From NCBI RefSeq assembly GCF_946479685.1, contig NZ_CAMLGS010000026.1, forward strand, positions 1-39,043: DNA of 39,043 nucleotides, written 5' to 3'. The notes beneath the pieces are model-generated. The model was not told the DNA's origin. It did not search any database and was given only the letters and a program-made list of their open reading frames with translations. This document shows, one piece after another, positions 26,330 through 34,950 of the stretch (position 1 is the stretch's first letter; each line of letters begins with the position of its first letter). Source of the DNA: an uncultured Methylotenera sp. GTDB lineage: Bacteria > Pseudomonadota > Gammaproteobacteria > Burkholderiales > Methylophilaceae. The position numbers were made by a program, and so were the translations under genes.

Positions 26330-28729
26330 ATGGTTATTTTTGCACTGGGATTTGTCTTAGGTGCATTCTGTTTGCAGCAAATGCCGGTGCTGCCAGACTT
26401 GGTCTGGGCGCTGTTAATCCTACCTTTTGTTTGCATCTACCTTTATTTACGCAACACCCAATTTAAATTCATCGCGTTATTTCAGCAAGCTTTGTGCTTG
26501 TTAATCGCAGTGATGCTGGGCCTCTTTTGGGCCGCAGCATTTGCTAGCTTCCGTTTGGCCGATGCGCTGCCTGACCATTGGCAAAACAAGCCTATCGAGT
26601 TGGTTGGGGTGGTGGCAAGCGTGCCCACACTGACAGAGCAAGGCACCCGTTTTAATTTTACGGTAGATCGTGTAGTCACTAAAGGCGCGGCTGTCCCTAA
26701 GCATATCTCGCTTAGCGTGTATCGCAAGCGTGATTACCTAAGCCAAGTGCAAAATGATGCGCAACTTCTGGATTATCAGCCAGGTCAGCGCTGGCAACTT
26801 ACCGCCAAACTCAAGCGCCCGCATAGCACACAGAATCCACATGGTTTTGATTTTGAGTCTTGGTTATTGGCGGAGAACATTCGTGCTACCGGTAGCGTGA
26901 AAGGCAAGCCTGCCATGCTGGATGCCTTTGTTTGGCAGCCGCAGTATATGGTTGAGCGTATCCGCCAATTGATTAAAACGTGCATTGGTAAAGTGCTGGA
27001 GGGTAAGCCGTATAGCGGGGTAATACAGGCACTGGTGATGGGTGACGATAGCCAGATTTCGGTACAGGACTGGCAGTTGTTTCTGCGCACCGGCATTACC
27101 CATTTGATGAGTATTTCTGGCTTGCATATCACCATGCTGTCAGGCTTGTTGTTTGTGTTGGTCAGCTTTGTTTGGCGGCGTGTCCCATATCTTGCCTATC
27201 GCATTCCAACGCGTAAAGCCGCAACTTTTGCCGCAGTGGTCACAGCGCTAGGCTATGGATTGATTGCGGGTTTTTCTGTGCCAACGCAGCGCACGTTGTA
27301 TATGTTAATGGTGTTTGGTGCGGCCTTATGGAGCGGGCGGCGCTTTGCAATTGTACAAGTGTTGGCTTTAGCTTTGCTGGTAGTGGTGTTGCTTGACCCT
27401 TGGGCCGTGATTGCGGCCGGCTTCTGGTTATCTTTTGGTGCTGTTGCCCTGCTAAGTTTTGCCATGGGAGCCAGAGTGTCACCGCCGCACTGGTTAACAG
27501 CGGCAATCCGTACACAATGGGCGGTGACTATCGGTATGTTGCCATTGCTGTTAATCATGTTTCATCAGGCTTCCATTATTTCTCCGCTGGCAAATGCCGT
27601 GGCAATTCCCTTGATTAGCTTTTTTGTCACGCCGCTGGCTTTGCTAGGCAGTTTTTTACCTATGGATTGGCCTTTGCATCTGGCTTATGGTCTGCTTGAT
27701 GTCTGCGTGGTCTTTTTACGCTGGCTCAATCAGCTGCCAATTGCAGTCTGGCAGCAGCATGCGCCTGCAGCGTGGACGCTAGTGCCAGCATTGCTTGGTG
27801 TTGTGTGGATGTTGCTGCCGCGCGGTTGGCCCATGCGCTGGTTAGGTGTGTTTGGTTTATTGCCTATGCTGTTGATACAACCAGACAGGCCGGTGCATGG
27901 TGACATGAAAGTCACCGTGCTAGATGTAGGGCAGGGTCTCAGTGTGGTGGTGCAGACCGCACAGCATACTCTGCTGTATGATGCGGGTGCAAAGTTTAAC
28001 CAGCAAAGTGATGCTGGCAGTCGCATTGTCGTTCCTTTTTTGCAAGGTGAGGGCGTGCAAAAACTGGATGGTTTTATTGTTACGCATGATGATAACGACC
28101 ATAGCGGCGGCATGTCTTCTGTGTTCGCGTTAATGCCGGTGACTTGGTTTGCCAGCTCAATGCCGAAAACCACCTTGATACCGAACACTAGCGAACGCAT
28201 GCGTTGCTATGCCGGGCAGAGCTGGCATTGGGATGGTGTGGATTTTGAAATGCTGCATCCTGATTTGCCGGATTATGACGACGCTGCCATCAAGGATAAC
28301 GACCGCAGTTGTGTGCTGAAAGTGACAAGTGCAGCGGGAAGTCTGCTACTGACGGGAGATATTGAACGTAAGGCAGAGTCCGCCTTGCTTGCCACATATC
28401 TAAATGTGAACAGCGCGATGTTAAAAAGTGATGTTCTAGTGGTGCCGCATCACGGAAGCAAAACCTCTTCGACCCCTGATTTTGTGGAGGCAGTTGCACC
28501 TAGTATCGCCATTTTTACCGTGGGATATTTAAATCGCTTCAGGCATCCGCGGTCAGAAGTTACCGCGAGGTACCAAGCAATAGACAGTAAGGTTCTTCGC
28601 TCGGATTATCATGGTGCCATTACGTTGAGTTTTCAGCATAAGCAATCTACAGCGCAGATTGCAGTGGGTTCTTGGCGAGGTCAGCACAGGCGCTATTGGC
28701 ATGCTGTTTTTGATGGTAATGGTAATTGA
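26330..28729 (+). CDS. comEC: ComEC/Rec2 family DNA-uptake channel protein
   Basis: ComEC carries single-stranded DNA across the inner membrane during natural transformation. The 799-residue protein has N-terminal hydrophobic segments with a DUF4131-type OB-like region (about 40-200). The Competence domain follows, with SISGLHITMLSG and many membrane helices (about 220-510). The metallo-beta-lactamase-like domain starts near residue 526 (MKVTVLDVGQGLSVVV) and keeps the metal-binding VTHDDNDHSGG and VPHHGSKTSS. The start is ATG three bases after the lolD stop. Position beside lolCD or exbB-msbA genes is common in betaproteobacteria. It fits functionally with the pil genes in this window. Confidence 0.94.
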   Translation: MVIFALGFVLGAFCLQQMPVLPDLVWALLILPFVCIYLYLRNTQFKFIALFQQALCLLIAVMLGLFWAAAFASFRLADALPDHWQNKPIELVGVVASVPTLTEQGTRFNFTVDRVVTKGAAVPKHISLSVYRKRDYLSQVQNDAQLLDYQPGQRWQLTAKLKRPHSTQNPHGFDFESWLLAENIRATGSVKGKPAMLDAFVWQPQYMVERIRQLIKTCIGKVLEGKPYSGVIQALVMGDDSQISVQDWQLFLRTGITHLMSISGLHITMLSGLLFVLVSFVWRRVPYLAYRIPTRKAATFAAVVTALGYGLIAGFSVPTQRTLYMLMVFGAALWSGRRFAIVQVLALALLVVVLLDPWAVIAAGFWLSFGAVALLSFAMGARVSPPHWLTAAIRTQWAVTIGMLPLLLIMFHQASIISPLANAVAIPLISFFVTPLALLGSFLPMDWPLHLAYGLLDVCVVFLRWLNQLPIAVWQQHAPAAWTLVPALLGVVWMLLPRGWPMRWLGVFGLLPMLLIQPDRPVHGDMKVTVLDVGQGLSVVVQTAQHTLLYDAGAKFNQQSDAGSRIVVPFLQGEGVQKLDGFIVTHDDNDHSGGMSSVFALMPVTWFASSMPKTTLIPNTSERMRCYAGQSWHWDGVDFEMLHPDLPDYDDAAIKDNDRSCVLKVTSAAGSLLLTGDIERKAESALLATYLNVNSAMLKSDVLVVPHHGSKTSSTPDFVEAVAPSIAIFTVGYLNRFRHPRSEVTARYQAIDSKVLRSDYHGAITLSFQHKQSTAQIAVGSWRGQHRRYWHAVFDGNGN

Positions 28730-28796
28730 GTGCCGTTTTAATGTGATGGGTGATGAGCCTATCTGTGAGTGAGTAATTTACCGCTCTGTACTCTAA

Positions 28797-28828
28797 GTTT
28801 GTAGTTCTTTGAGTTTATAGTTCTTTGC
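28797..28828. repeat. 16-bp tandem duplication between comEC and the HD-GYP gene
   Basis: GTTTGTAGTTCTTTGA (28797-28812) is followed directly by GTTTATAGTTCTTTGC (28813-28828), two mismatches in 16. The 103-base convergent spacer that holds it shows no clear terminator hairpin. Confidence 0.6.
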
Positions 28829-28832
28829 TTTG

Positions 28833-29831
28833 TTATAACTCTTTCCATTCGGCAATCGTCGTCATAATCTCATCCAGACTCTCTGTCAACGCTTGCACGA
28901 CGTCTGGATCAAAATGCCGTCCGCTTTGCTTATGTATTTCCTCTAAAGTATCCGCAACAGACCAAGCCTCTTTGTACGGCCTTTTATTCGTGAGTGCGTC
29001 AAACACATCTGCAACCGCCACAATTCTGGCTTCAATCGGGATGCTTTCGCCTTTTAGGCCTTGTGGATAGCCAGAGCCATCCCATTTTTCATGGTGGTAT
29101 AAGGCCACAGAGTGTGCAAGTTGAATTAAGGATGAAGATGAATTATCCAAAATATCAGCCCCGATTTTTGGGTGCTGCTTCATGATGGCCATTTCATTAT
29201 CATCTAGCCGGCCTGGTTTCAGTAAGATATTGTCCGGAATACCGATTTTGCCGATATCGTGCATAGGTGCCGCATTCAGCAAGTCATCACAGAATGCTTC
29301 GTTAAAGCCCAATTTGGCTGCAAGAATACGAGAGATATGGCTCATGCGTAACACATGCAACCCTGTTTCATTGTCTTTAAATTCTGCCGCGCGTCCTAGC
29401 CTCTGTATTAGTTCCAAGTGTGTTTTTTGCAGGTTTTCCGCCCGTACTAAAGATAAATGCGTTTTAACACGTGCTTTAACCACAGCGGGATAAACTGGTT
29501 TGGTGATGTAATCTACTGCACCATGTGTGAGTCCTGTTGCTTCATCATTTTCGTCGCTGAGTGCAGTGACAAAAATGACAGGGATGTTCTGTGTGCTGGG
29601 TTCTGCTTTGAGTTTTGCGCAGACTTCAAACCCGGTCATATCCGGCATCATCACGTCTAACAAAATAAGCTGCGGCTGTTCAGTTTTAACCAACTCCAGC
29701 GCATCCATGCCGTTTTTTGCAAAACTCAATCGGTAATTATCTTGCAGTATTTGCTTCAAAACTTTGAGATTAAACGGCTCATCATCGACGATAAGCACTT
29801 TCGGGTTCAATTGAGACGGATGCATTTTCAT
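28833..29831 (-). CDS. HD-GYP domain response regulator, probable c-di-GMP phosphodiesterase
   Basis: The 332-residue protein has a receiver domain (about 10-128) with phospho-acceptor Asp59 in LILLDVMMPDMTGFEV. An HD-GYP domain follows (about 140-330). All signature residues are present: HDIGKIGIPD (191-200), KQHPKIGADIL, HHEKWDGSGYPQGL (246-259) and AVADVFDALTNKRPY. It should therefore hydrolyse cyclic di-GMP when the receiver is phosphorylated. It has the RpfG layout. It starts nine bases after the stop of the hybrid kinase upstream, which is the likely phosphodonor, making a two-gene signalling operon. Confidence 0.93.
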   Translation of the reverse strand: MKMHPSQLNPKVLIVDDEPFNLKVLKQILQDNYRLSFAKNGMDALELVKTEQPQLILLDVMMPDMTGFEVCAKLKAEPSTQNIPVIFVTALSDENDEATGLTHGAVDYITKPVYPAVVKARVKTHLSLVRAENLQKTHLELIQRLGRAAEFKDNETGLHVLRMSHISRILAAKLGFNEAFCDDLLNAAPMHDIGKIGIPDNILLKPGRLDDNEMAIMKQHPKIGADILDNSSSSLIQLAHSVALYHHEKWDGSGYPQGLKGESIPIEARIVAVADVFDALTNKRPYKEAWSVADTLEEIHKQSGRHFDPDVVQALTESLDEIMTTIAEWKEL

Positions 29832-29840
29832 CGTAATTCC

Positions 29841-32800
29841 TTAATTAAACTTCTCGATTAGATGGTCTATGGCAGCGAGAGCTTGCTCAAATTCAAAGTC
29901 ATTTAGTGCATTGTTCACAATGCTTAGTTCTATTTGCAAGTGCGCGGGCACCGCAGCATTGATGTTTTTCAACAGTGCGTCGTCTAGCGTGGCTTTCAGC
30001 GTCAGCTCTTTCAATTGATGTAGCATGGTCAGTGCTTTGCTGACAGATTGCCCGTCACTATAGGTGGTGTCATGCACTGCTAGAGAGGCGACATTCTGCA
30101 TTGCGGTTTTTAGTGATTGCCATGCATCGTTTAACTCAGCGGCCAGTGACGCTAATCGTTGCTTGTCTTGCTGTTGGGCGGCTGACTCTATTTCGCCATA
30201 AATGCGCTGCAGTTTGGTGATGGATAAATTGGCGGTAACCCCTTTGTGGGCGTGCGTTAGCGTAGCTAGTAAAGCAAAGTCCTGGGCTTGGATGGCGCGG
30301 TGTACTTCATCCAGCGCTGCTATGTGCTGAACAATAAACTGTTTCAGCTGCGCATAATAATTTTGCTCGCTGCCCCATAATGCAGCGCCACGATCAAGGC
30401 GAAAGTCGTCTTCTGCGGTTTCTTTTTCCGTAATCGGTTCGGTAGTTGTGGCGCTATTGATATTTAACACACGTGCCATTTCCCGTGTCAGGTTTGCCAA
30501 CTCGATTGGCTTGGTGGCAAAGCCATCCATACCGGCGTCTTTTGCAGCTATCCTATCTTCCTCCAGCACGCTCGCAGTTAGCGCAATGATAGGTGTTTTA
30601 GGCGCGTTGTTTTCTGATTCTAAAACTCGAATCCTGCGCGTGGCCGTGAGCCCGTCTATTTTAGGCATTTGCACATCCATCAGGATGATATCAAACGTCT
30701 GATTTGCATGCTGCTCCAGCGCCTCTTCACCATTGCTGACTAGTGTTACCTCGTGCCCATCTCGGATTAAAATGATTTTTAACAGCTCGCGATTTTGCGC
30801 AATATCGTCTGCCACTAATATGCGCATCGGCGGCAGTTTGTTCATCAAATCTAAGGATAACTGCGGCTTTTCTTCGCCCTTTTTCAGTGGCAGGCTTACG
30901 CTAAAGCAGCTACCTTGGCCTAGTTGACTGCTGGCGTGAATGGTGCCGCCCATTGCTTCGACCAGTTGTTTGCTAATGGTGGTGCCCAGCCCGGTTCCGC
31001 CAAAGCGGCGGCTCATCGATGCATCGGCCTGTGTGAATGGCTCAAAAATGGCCTCTAGCCTGTCTTCTGCAATACCAATCCCAGTGTCGGTCACGTCAAA
31101 ACGAACAAGCTCTTGGTCTAGCGCGTAGACTTTAAGTTTTACAGAACCTGTATCAGTAAATTTAATGGCGTTGCCTAGTAAATTCATTAATACTTGGCGA
31201 ATTTGGTGTGCTGAACCGTAATAATAACCGGTGGCTTCATTGCTGATTTCTAGCTGCAGATCTAAGCCTTTTTTGCGCGCTTGCAACCAAAGTGTAGAAA
31301 TCACGCTGTCTACAAGCTCGCTCATGGAGAAGTCTAGTGACTCCAACTCCAGCATGCCTTTTTCTAGTTTGGCACTGTCTAAAATATCATTAAGCAAATG
31401 TAGTAAGGATTTAGCGGAGTTGTTGATGGTCGATACATAGCTGCGCTGATCCGGCTGCATCGCCGAGTCCATCATCAATTCACTAAAGCCTATGATGGCG
31501 TTCATCGGTGTGCGGATTTCATGGCTCATATTGGCCAGGAAGGTGGATTTAACATTGGCTGCTTGCTCTGCAATATTCTTGGCTTCGCGCAGGTCATTTT
31601 CCATCTTCTTGCGCTCGGTGATATCAATCATAAACATAATGACTTTGTCTATTTTGTTATCAAAATCCTTCACCGGGCTGTAAAACGCATTAATCCACAC
31701 CTCACGCTTATCTTTTCCTAGGCGTAAAAATTCGCCATGCACGAACTCACCATTGCGCAGTGATTTCCATTTGTTTTTGTAGCGAGCAGATTTTGCATCC
31801 TCTTCAGAGCAGAAAATAGAGTGATGTAGCCCGATAATTTCCTCCAGGGTATAGCCTAATAAAGACAGGAAGTTTTGGTTGGCGGTTAAGATATAGCCGT
31901 CAACTGAGAACTCGGCAATGCTGGTGGAGTAATTGATGGCTCTGACGATGCCTTGATATGCCGCATTTCTGCGTTTGGATTCGGTAATATCAATAATCAC
32001 GCCATCCAGCATCACAATCTGGTTGTTCTCATCATAAATGCCTGAGCCAAATTCACTCACCCACTTTTCTTCGCCATTACGGTCGGTGATGCGGTACTCC
32101 ACATTGTAATGCTGGCGATTCTTGATTGCCGTCTCCACTATGGGCAGAATTTTAGCGGCGTCTTCCGTGTTGGTGATTTTCGGTAAGTGTATGGTTCCGT
32201 CAAGGAAGTCTTGGGCTTCCCAACCTGTCAGTTGTAATACGCGGTTGCTAATAAACTGCATGCTCCAGTTCGCATCGTAGTGACAACGAAACGCGATGCC
32301 GGGAATATTGGCGATCATAGACTGCAACTGCTCGTCTTTTTCCCTGACTGCGATTTCCATTTCTTTGCGCGGGGTTAAATCGGTGATAAAGCCGACAAAC
32401 AATGTTTCGTTATTTAAGACCACTTTGCCAATGGCTAAGCGGATAGGGAATAGCGAGCCATCCTTACGTAAGCCCTCGACCTCTCGGCCTATGCCTATAA
32501 TCTTCGCCATGCCACTTTTTAGGTAGCTTTTGAGGTAGTCGTCATGGTTGGTGTGATGTGGATTGGGCATGAGTATGTTGATGTTGCTGCCAATCACTTC
32601 CTCCGCTTTCCAGCCAAACAGCTGTTCAGCCACCGTGTTGAACGACAGGATCTGTCCGGTGGTGTTAATGGTAATGATGCCATCGATGGCCGTGTTTAAT
32701 ATGGTAGAAAGCCTGGTTTCGCTAGCTTGCAGTGTGGCTAAGGTTTGCTTGTACCTTGCTAGCGCATTTACTGAGGCCGCCAACACGCCAATCAACAACG

Positions 32801-33533
32801 TGACTAAGGTGATACCCAATGACATGGACACTTCATGTCCATTAAACGTGTTATTGAGGGTCGCGTCGCTTTCCCCAATAAAGCGTGCCGAGGCCATGCC
32901 CGTATAGTGCATGGCAGCGATGGCGCTCCCCATCACCACCCCGCTGACAATCGCGCTACTAGATTTGCTTAACTTTCCATTTTTCTCATTCAGCACTGCG
33001 CCCAGCCACAGCGATAAGGTGGCGAGGCACACTGCGACAACAATAGACAACAGCACGCCGTTGAGGTTAAAGCGCAATAGCGCACTCATTTCCATTGCCA
33101 GCATGCCGGTGTAATGCATTAGGCCGATGCCTGCACCAACGATGGCGCCCCCGGCAATAATGCGCTGACGGCTTAAATTGTCTTTGGATAGTAGGTTCAG
33201 CGCGTAATAGCAGGCGAGAGTGCCTGGAATCATGGAGAGTATGGTGATAAGTGGGTTGTATTGGACCTCGGTGCAGATGTTGAGCGCCAGCATGCCAATA
33301 AAGTGCATGGCCCAGATGCCGGCACCCAAGGAAACTGCGCTGGATAAAATGGAAATAGGTTTGCTGATGGGAGATGCTTGGTCTTTGGCTAATCTGAGTA
33401 GTTGAAATGCCAAGATTGATGAGCAAATTGCAATCACACAAGACAATATAATGAGCCAAGGCTGGTAAGTGCTGGTTAAGCGCGATGCGAGGCTGTCATC
33501 GCTGACGATGTACGCGTTAAATAATTCTATCAT
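29841..33533 (-). CDS. MHYT-PAS hybrid sensor histidine kinase with receiver and Hpt domains
   Basis: This 1230-residue inner-membrane sensor starts with seven hydrophobic segments that carry three MHYT motifs (AMHFIGM near 76-81, LMHYTGM 139-144, AMHYTGM 208-213), proposed to bind a metal or sense O2, CO or NO. Three PAS domains follow (about 271-390, 400-520, 530-645). The first has FixL-like motifs, HDDYLKSYL (His330) and [10 protein letters not shown] (Arg350). The HisKA domain has His671 ([10 protein letters not shown]), and the ATPase domain has [15 protein letters not shown] and GGTGLG. The receiver has Asp953 ([13 protein letters not shown]). The Hpt domain has His1094 in [11 protein letters not shown], where the usual HxLKG has His for Leu. 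It is followed after nine bases by the HD-GYP regulator. Confidence 0.92.
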   Translation of the reverse strand: MIELFNAYIVSDDSLASRLTSTYQPWLIILSCVIAICSSILAFQLLRLAKDQASPISKPISILSSAVSLGAGIWAMHFIGMLALNICTEVQYNPLITILSMIPGTLACYYALNLLSKDNLSRQRIIAGGAIVGAGIGLMHYTGMLAMEMSALLRFNLNGVLLSIVVAVCLATLSLWLGAVLNEKNGKLSKSSSAIVSGVVMGSAIAAMHYTGMASARFIGESDATLNNTFNGHEVSMSLGITLVTLLIGVLAASVNALARYKQTLATLQASETRLSTILNTAIDGIITINTTGQILSFNTVAEQLFGWKAEEVIGSNINILMPNPHHTNHDDYLKSYLKSGMAKIIGIGREVEGLRKDGSLFPIRLAIGKVVLNNETLFVGFITDLTPRKEMEIAVREKDEQLQSMIANIPGIAFRCHYDANWSMQFISNRVLQLTGWEAQDFLDGTIHLPKITNTEDAAKILPIVETAIKNRQHYNVEYRITDRNGEEKWVSEFGSGIYDENNQIVMLDGVIIDITESKRRNAAYQGIVRAINYSTSIAEFSVDGYILTANQNFLSLLGYTLEEIIGLHHSIFCSEEDAKSARYKNKWKSLRNGEFVHGEFLRLGKDKREVWINAFYSPVKDFDNKIDKVIMFMIDITERKKMENDLREAKNIAEQAANVKSTFLANMSHEIRTPMNAIIGFSELMMDSAMQPDQRSYVSTINNSAKSLLHLLNDILDSAKLEKGMLELESLDFSMSELVDSVISTLWLQARKKGLDLQLEISNEATGYYYGSAHQIRQVLMNLLGNAIKFTDTGSVKLKVYALDQELVRFDVTDTGIGIAEDRLEAIFEPFTQADASMSRRFGGTGLGTTISKQLVEAMGGTIHASSQLGQGSCFSVSLPLKKGEEKPQLSLDLMNKLPPMRILVADDIAQNRELLKIILIRDGHEVTLVSNGEEALEQHANQTFDIILMDVQMPKIDGLTATRRIRVLESENNAPKTPIIALTASVLEEDRIAAKDAGMDGFATKPIELANLTREMARVLNINSATTTEPITEKETAEDDFRLDRGAALWGSEQNYYAQLKQFIVQHIAALDEVHRAIQAQDFALLATLTHAHKGVTANLSITKLQRIYGEIESAAQQQDKQRLASLAAELNDAWQSLKTAMQNVASLAVHDTTYSDGQSVSKALTMLHQLKELTLKATLDDALLKNINAAVPAHLQIELSIVNNALNDFEFEQALAAIDHLIEKFN

Positions 33534-33834
33534 TCGATGCTAACTCTACGTGAATGCAGGTGTTGATGATTCATCTGCCTAATATTATTTGTAATATATG
33601 GTTTTTAGTTTTTTAACAGGCGGCGAGTTGCTTAGTCGTTCTAAACTCTACAATACAGATAACTCAGCAAATTGTGTATCTATAAATAGTGATCTGAAAA
33701 TTGCGATCTGGAATTTAATGAGTGATGCTAGCGCTTGCCCAAAAGCACACGACAAGCTAAAGTATCGCTGGGCCTGATATTAGGGCATTTGTCACAGAAT
33801 TTTATTGCGTATTGGATTTAAGGGGAATTTCACT
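33534..33834. other. 301-base divergent intergenic region (kinase / exbB)
   Basis: This AT-rich gap separates the divergent kinase and exbB genes. It contains a short inverted repeat ATATTA-TTTG-TAATAT (33582-33597) about 50-65 bases upstream of the kinase start, and a possible exbB promoter near 33735-33763. I see no open reading frame with a good ribosome binding site, no tRNA and no Fur-box-like sequence. Confidence 0.6.
33735..33763 (+). promoter_or_regulatory. Possible promoter of the exbB-exbD-msbA-lpxK-trm112-kdsB operon
   Basis: TTGCCC (33735-33740) and TAAAGT (33758-33763) are 17 bases apart, each 4 of 6 consensus. The leader to the GTG start at 33835 would be about 65 bases. Confidence 0.35.
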
Positions 33835-34440
33835 GTGTGGGAAATCATTCTAGCTGCTGGTTGGCCAATTTGGCCGCTTGTTATTGCATCAGTTATTGCA
33901 GTGGCAATCATAGGTGAGCGCAGTTTTGCGTTGCGCGAGAACATTGTATCTCCTAAAAATCTATTACCAGAGTTACAAGCTTGGTTAGCTAAAGGCGGTA
34001 TCACCAAAGACACCATTACTCGCTTGGAGCAGCACTCGCTGTTAGGCCGCGTGTTTGCCACAGCGCTAGCCAATGCTAAAAACTCACGCGAAGTAACCAA
34101 GGAGTCTATTGAAGAAACTGCGCGTGCGGTTGCACATCAGATGGAAAAGTATCTTTCTACACTAGGCACTATTGCCACTGTGTCACCTTTGCTTGGTTTG
34201 CTAGGTACCGTGATTGGTATGGTGGAATTGTTCGGTGCGTTTACTACGCAAGGGCATGATGTGGCTCAATTTGCGCGTGGTATTTCTGTTGCGTTGTATA
34301 ACACTGCGGCTGGTATCGTGGTGGCTGTGCCGGCAATGATTGCTTACCGCTATTTCCGTACCAAAGTAGATGCATTGCTGATCGAGATGGAGCAGCAAGC
34401 CATTAAGTTGGTTGAAATTATTCATGGCGAACGTCAGTAA
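33835..34440 (+). CDS. exbB: ExbB/TolQ family proton-channel protein
   Basis: This inner-membrane protein, with ExbD, converts the proton gradient into force for a TonB-type or related partner. I take the GTG at 33835 as the start (201 residues, VWEIILAAGWPIWPL...). AAGGGG lies nine bases upstream and the family begins this way; the upstream TTG at 33805 has no support. Three hydrophobic segments are seen (about 5-25, 105-130 and 145-170), with TVSPLLGLLGTVIGMVELF typical of MotA/TolQ/ExbB. exbD follows after 28 bases. No tonB gene is present in the window. Confidence 0.93.
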   Translation: MWEIILAAGWPIWPLVIASVIAVAIIGERSFALRENIVSPKNLLPELQAWLAKGGITKDTITRLEQHSLLGRVFATALANAKNSREVTKESIEETARAVAHQMEKYLSTLGTIATVSPLLGLLGTVIGMVELFGAFTTQGHDVAQFARGISVALYNTAAGIVVAVPAMIAYRYFRTKVDALLIEMEQQAIKLVEIIHGERQ

Positions 34441-34468
34441 TTAGCGCAATAGGTTAAGGGAACACCAA

Positions 34469-34885
34469 ATGGATTTTCAGCGTGGGAAAAAACACGAAGA
34501 GCTAGAAATCAACTTTATTCCGTTGATCGATGTGCTATTGGTGATCATTATCTTTTTGATTGTCAGTGCTACATTTTCACGCACTAACGAGCTGCAGATC
34601 AACCTGCCAACTGCTGAAGCCAATGCGCCTCAGGATAAGCCGCTGACGATTGAAGTGGCGGTCGATGCAACAGGTAAATATTTAGTCGATGGTAAGCCAT
34701 TGGCTGATGGTTCAGTATCTGCCATTAGCGCTGCATTGCAGGCTGCAGCCAAGGCTGGGAACCAAGAGCCAACCATTGTGATTAATGCCGACGCCAATAC
34801 TACACATCAATCTGTAGTGAATGTGATGGAAGCATCACGCGTGGCTGGTTACTCAAAAATTACATTCGCAACACAAGTGCAATAG
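34469..34885 (+). CDS. exbD: ExbD/TolR family protein
   Basis: The 138-residue protein has one N-terminal membrane helix (about residues 17-37) containing the functionally essential aspartate in INFIPLIDVLLVIIIFLIV (Asp23 by my count). A periplasmic domain follows, ending in VNVMEASRVAGYSKITFAT. With ExbB it forms the ion-driven motor. AAGGGAA precedes the ATG. A hairpin begins at its stop codon. Confidence 0.93.
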   Translation: MDFQRGKKHEELEINFIPLIDVLLVIIIFLIVSATFSRTNELQINLPTAEANAPQDKPLTIEVAVDATGKYLVDGKPLADGSVSAISAALQAAAKAGNQEPTIVINADANTTHQSVVNVMEASRVAGYSKITFATQVQ

Positions 34886-34916
34886 GGGGCTTGAGTTTCA
34901 AGTACTCAATCCCTAT
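34882..34916 (+). terminator. Hairpin between exbD and msbA, possible attenuating terminator
   Basis: ATAGGG (34882-34887) pairs with CCCTAT (34911-34916), and inside it TTGAGT (34891-34896) pairs with ACTCAA (34904-34909), leaving a 7-base loop and a small internal bulge. A T-rich stretch (GTATTTTCTTTC) follows. It overlaps the exbD stop codon and could reduce read-through into msbA. Confidence 0.5.
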
Positions 34917-34950
34917 GTATTTTCTTTCAATTCTAAATAGACGTTAGCCC

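Noticed and set aside
27730..28200. 156-codon minus-strand reading frame over comEC
   Set aside because: It is Pro/Thr/Cys-rich and lies opposite the conserved metallo-beta-lactamase domain; no support for expression.
33582..33597. ATATTA-TTTG-TAATAT inverted repeat as a Fur box upstream of exbB
   Set aside because: It does not resemble the GATAATGATTATC pattern, is simple AT-rich sequence and sits nearer the kinase gene than exbB.
33805..33834. TTG start for exbB at 33805
   Set aside because: The GTG at 33835 has an AAGGGG ribosome binding site at the right distance and matches the family N-terminus.
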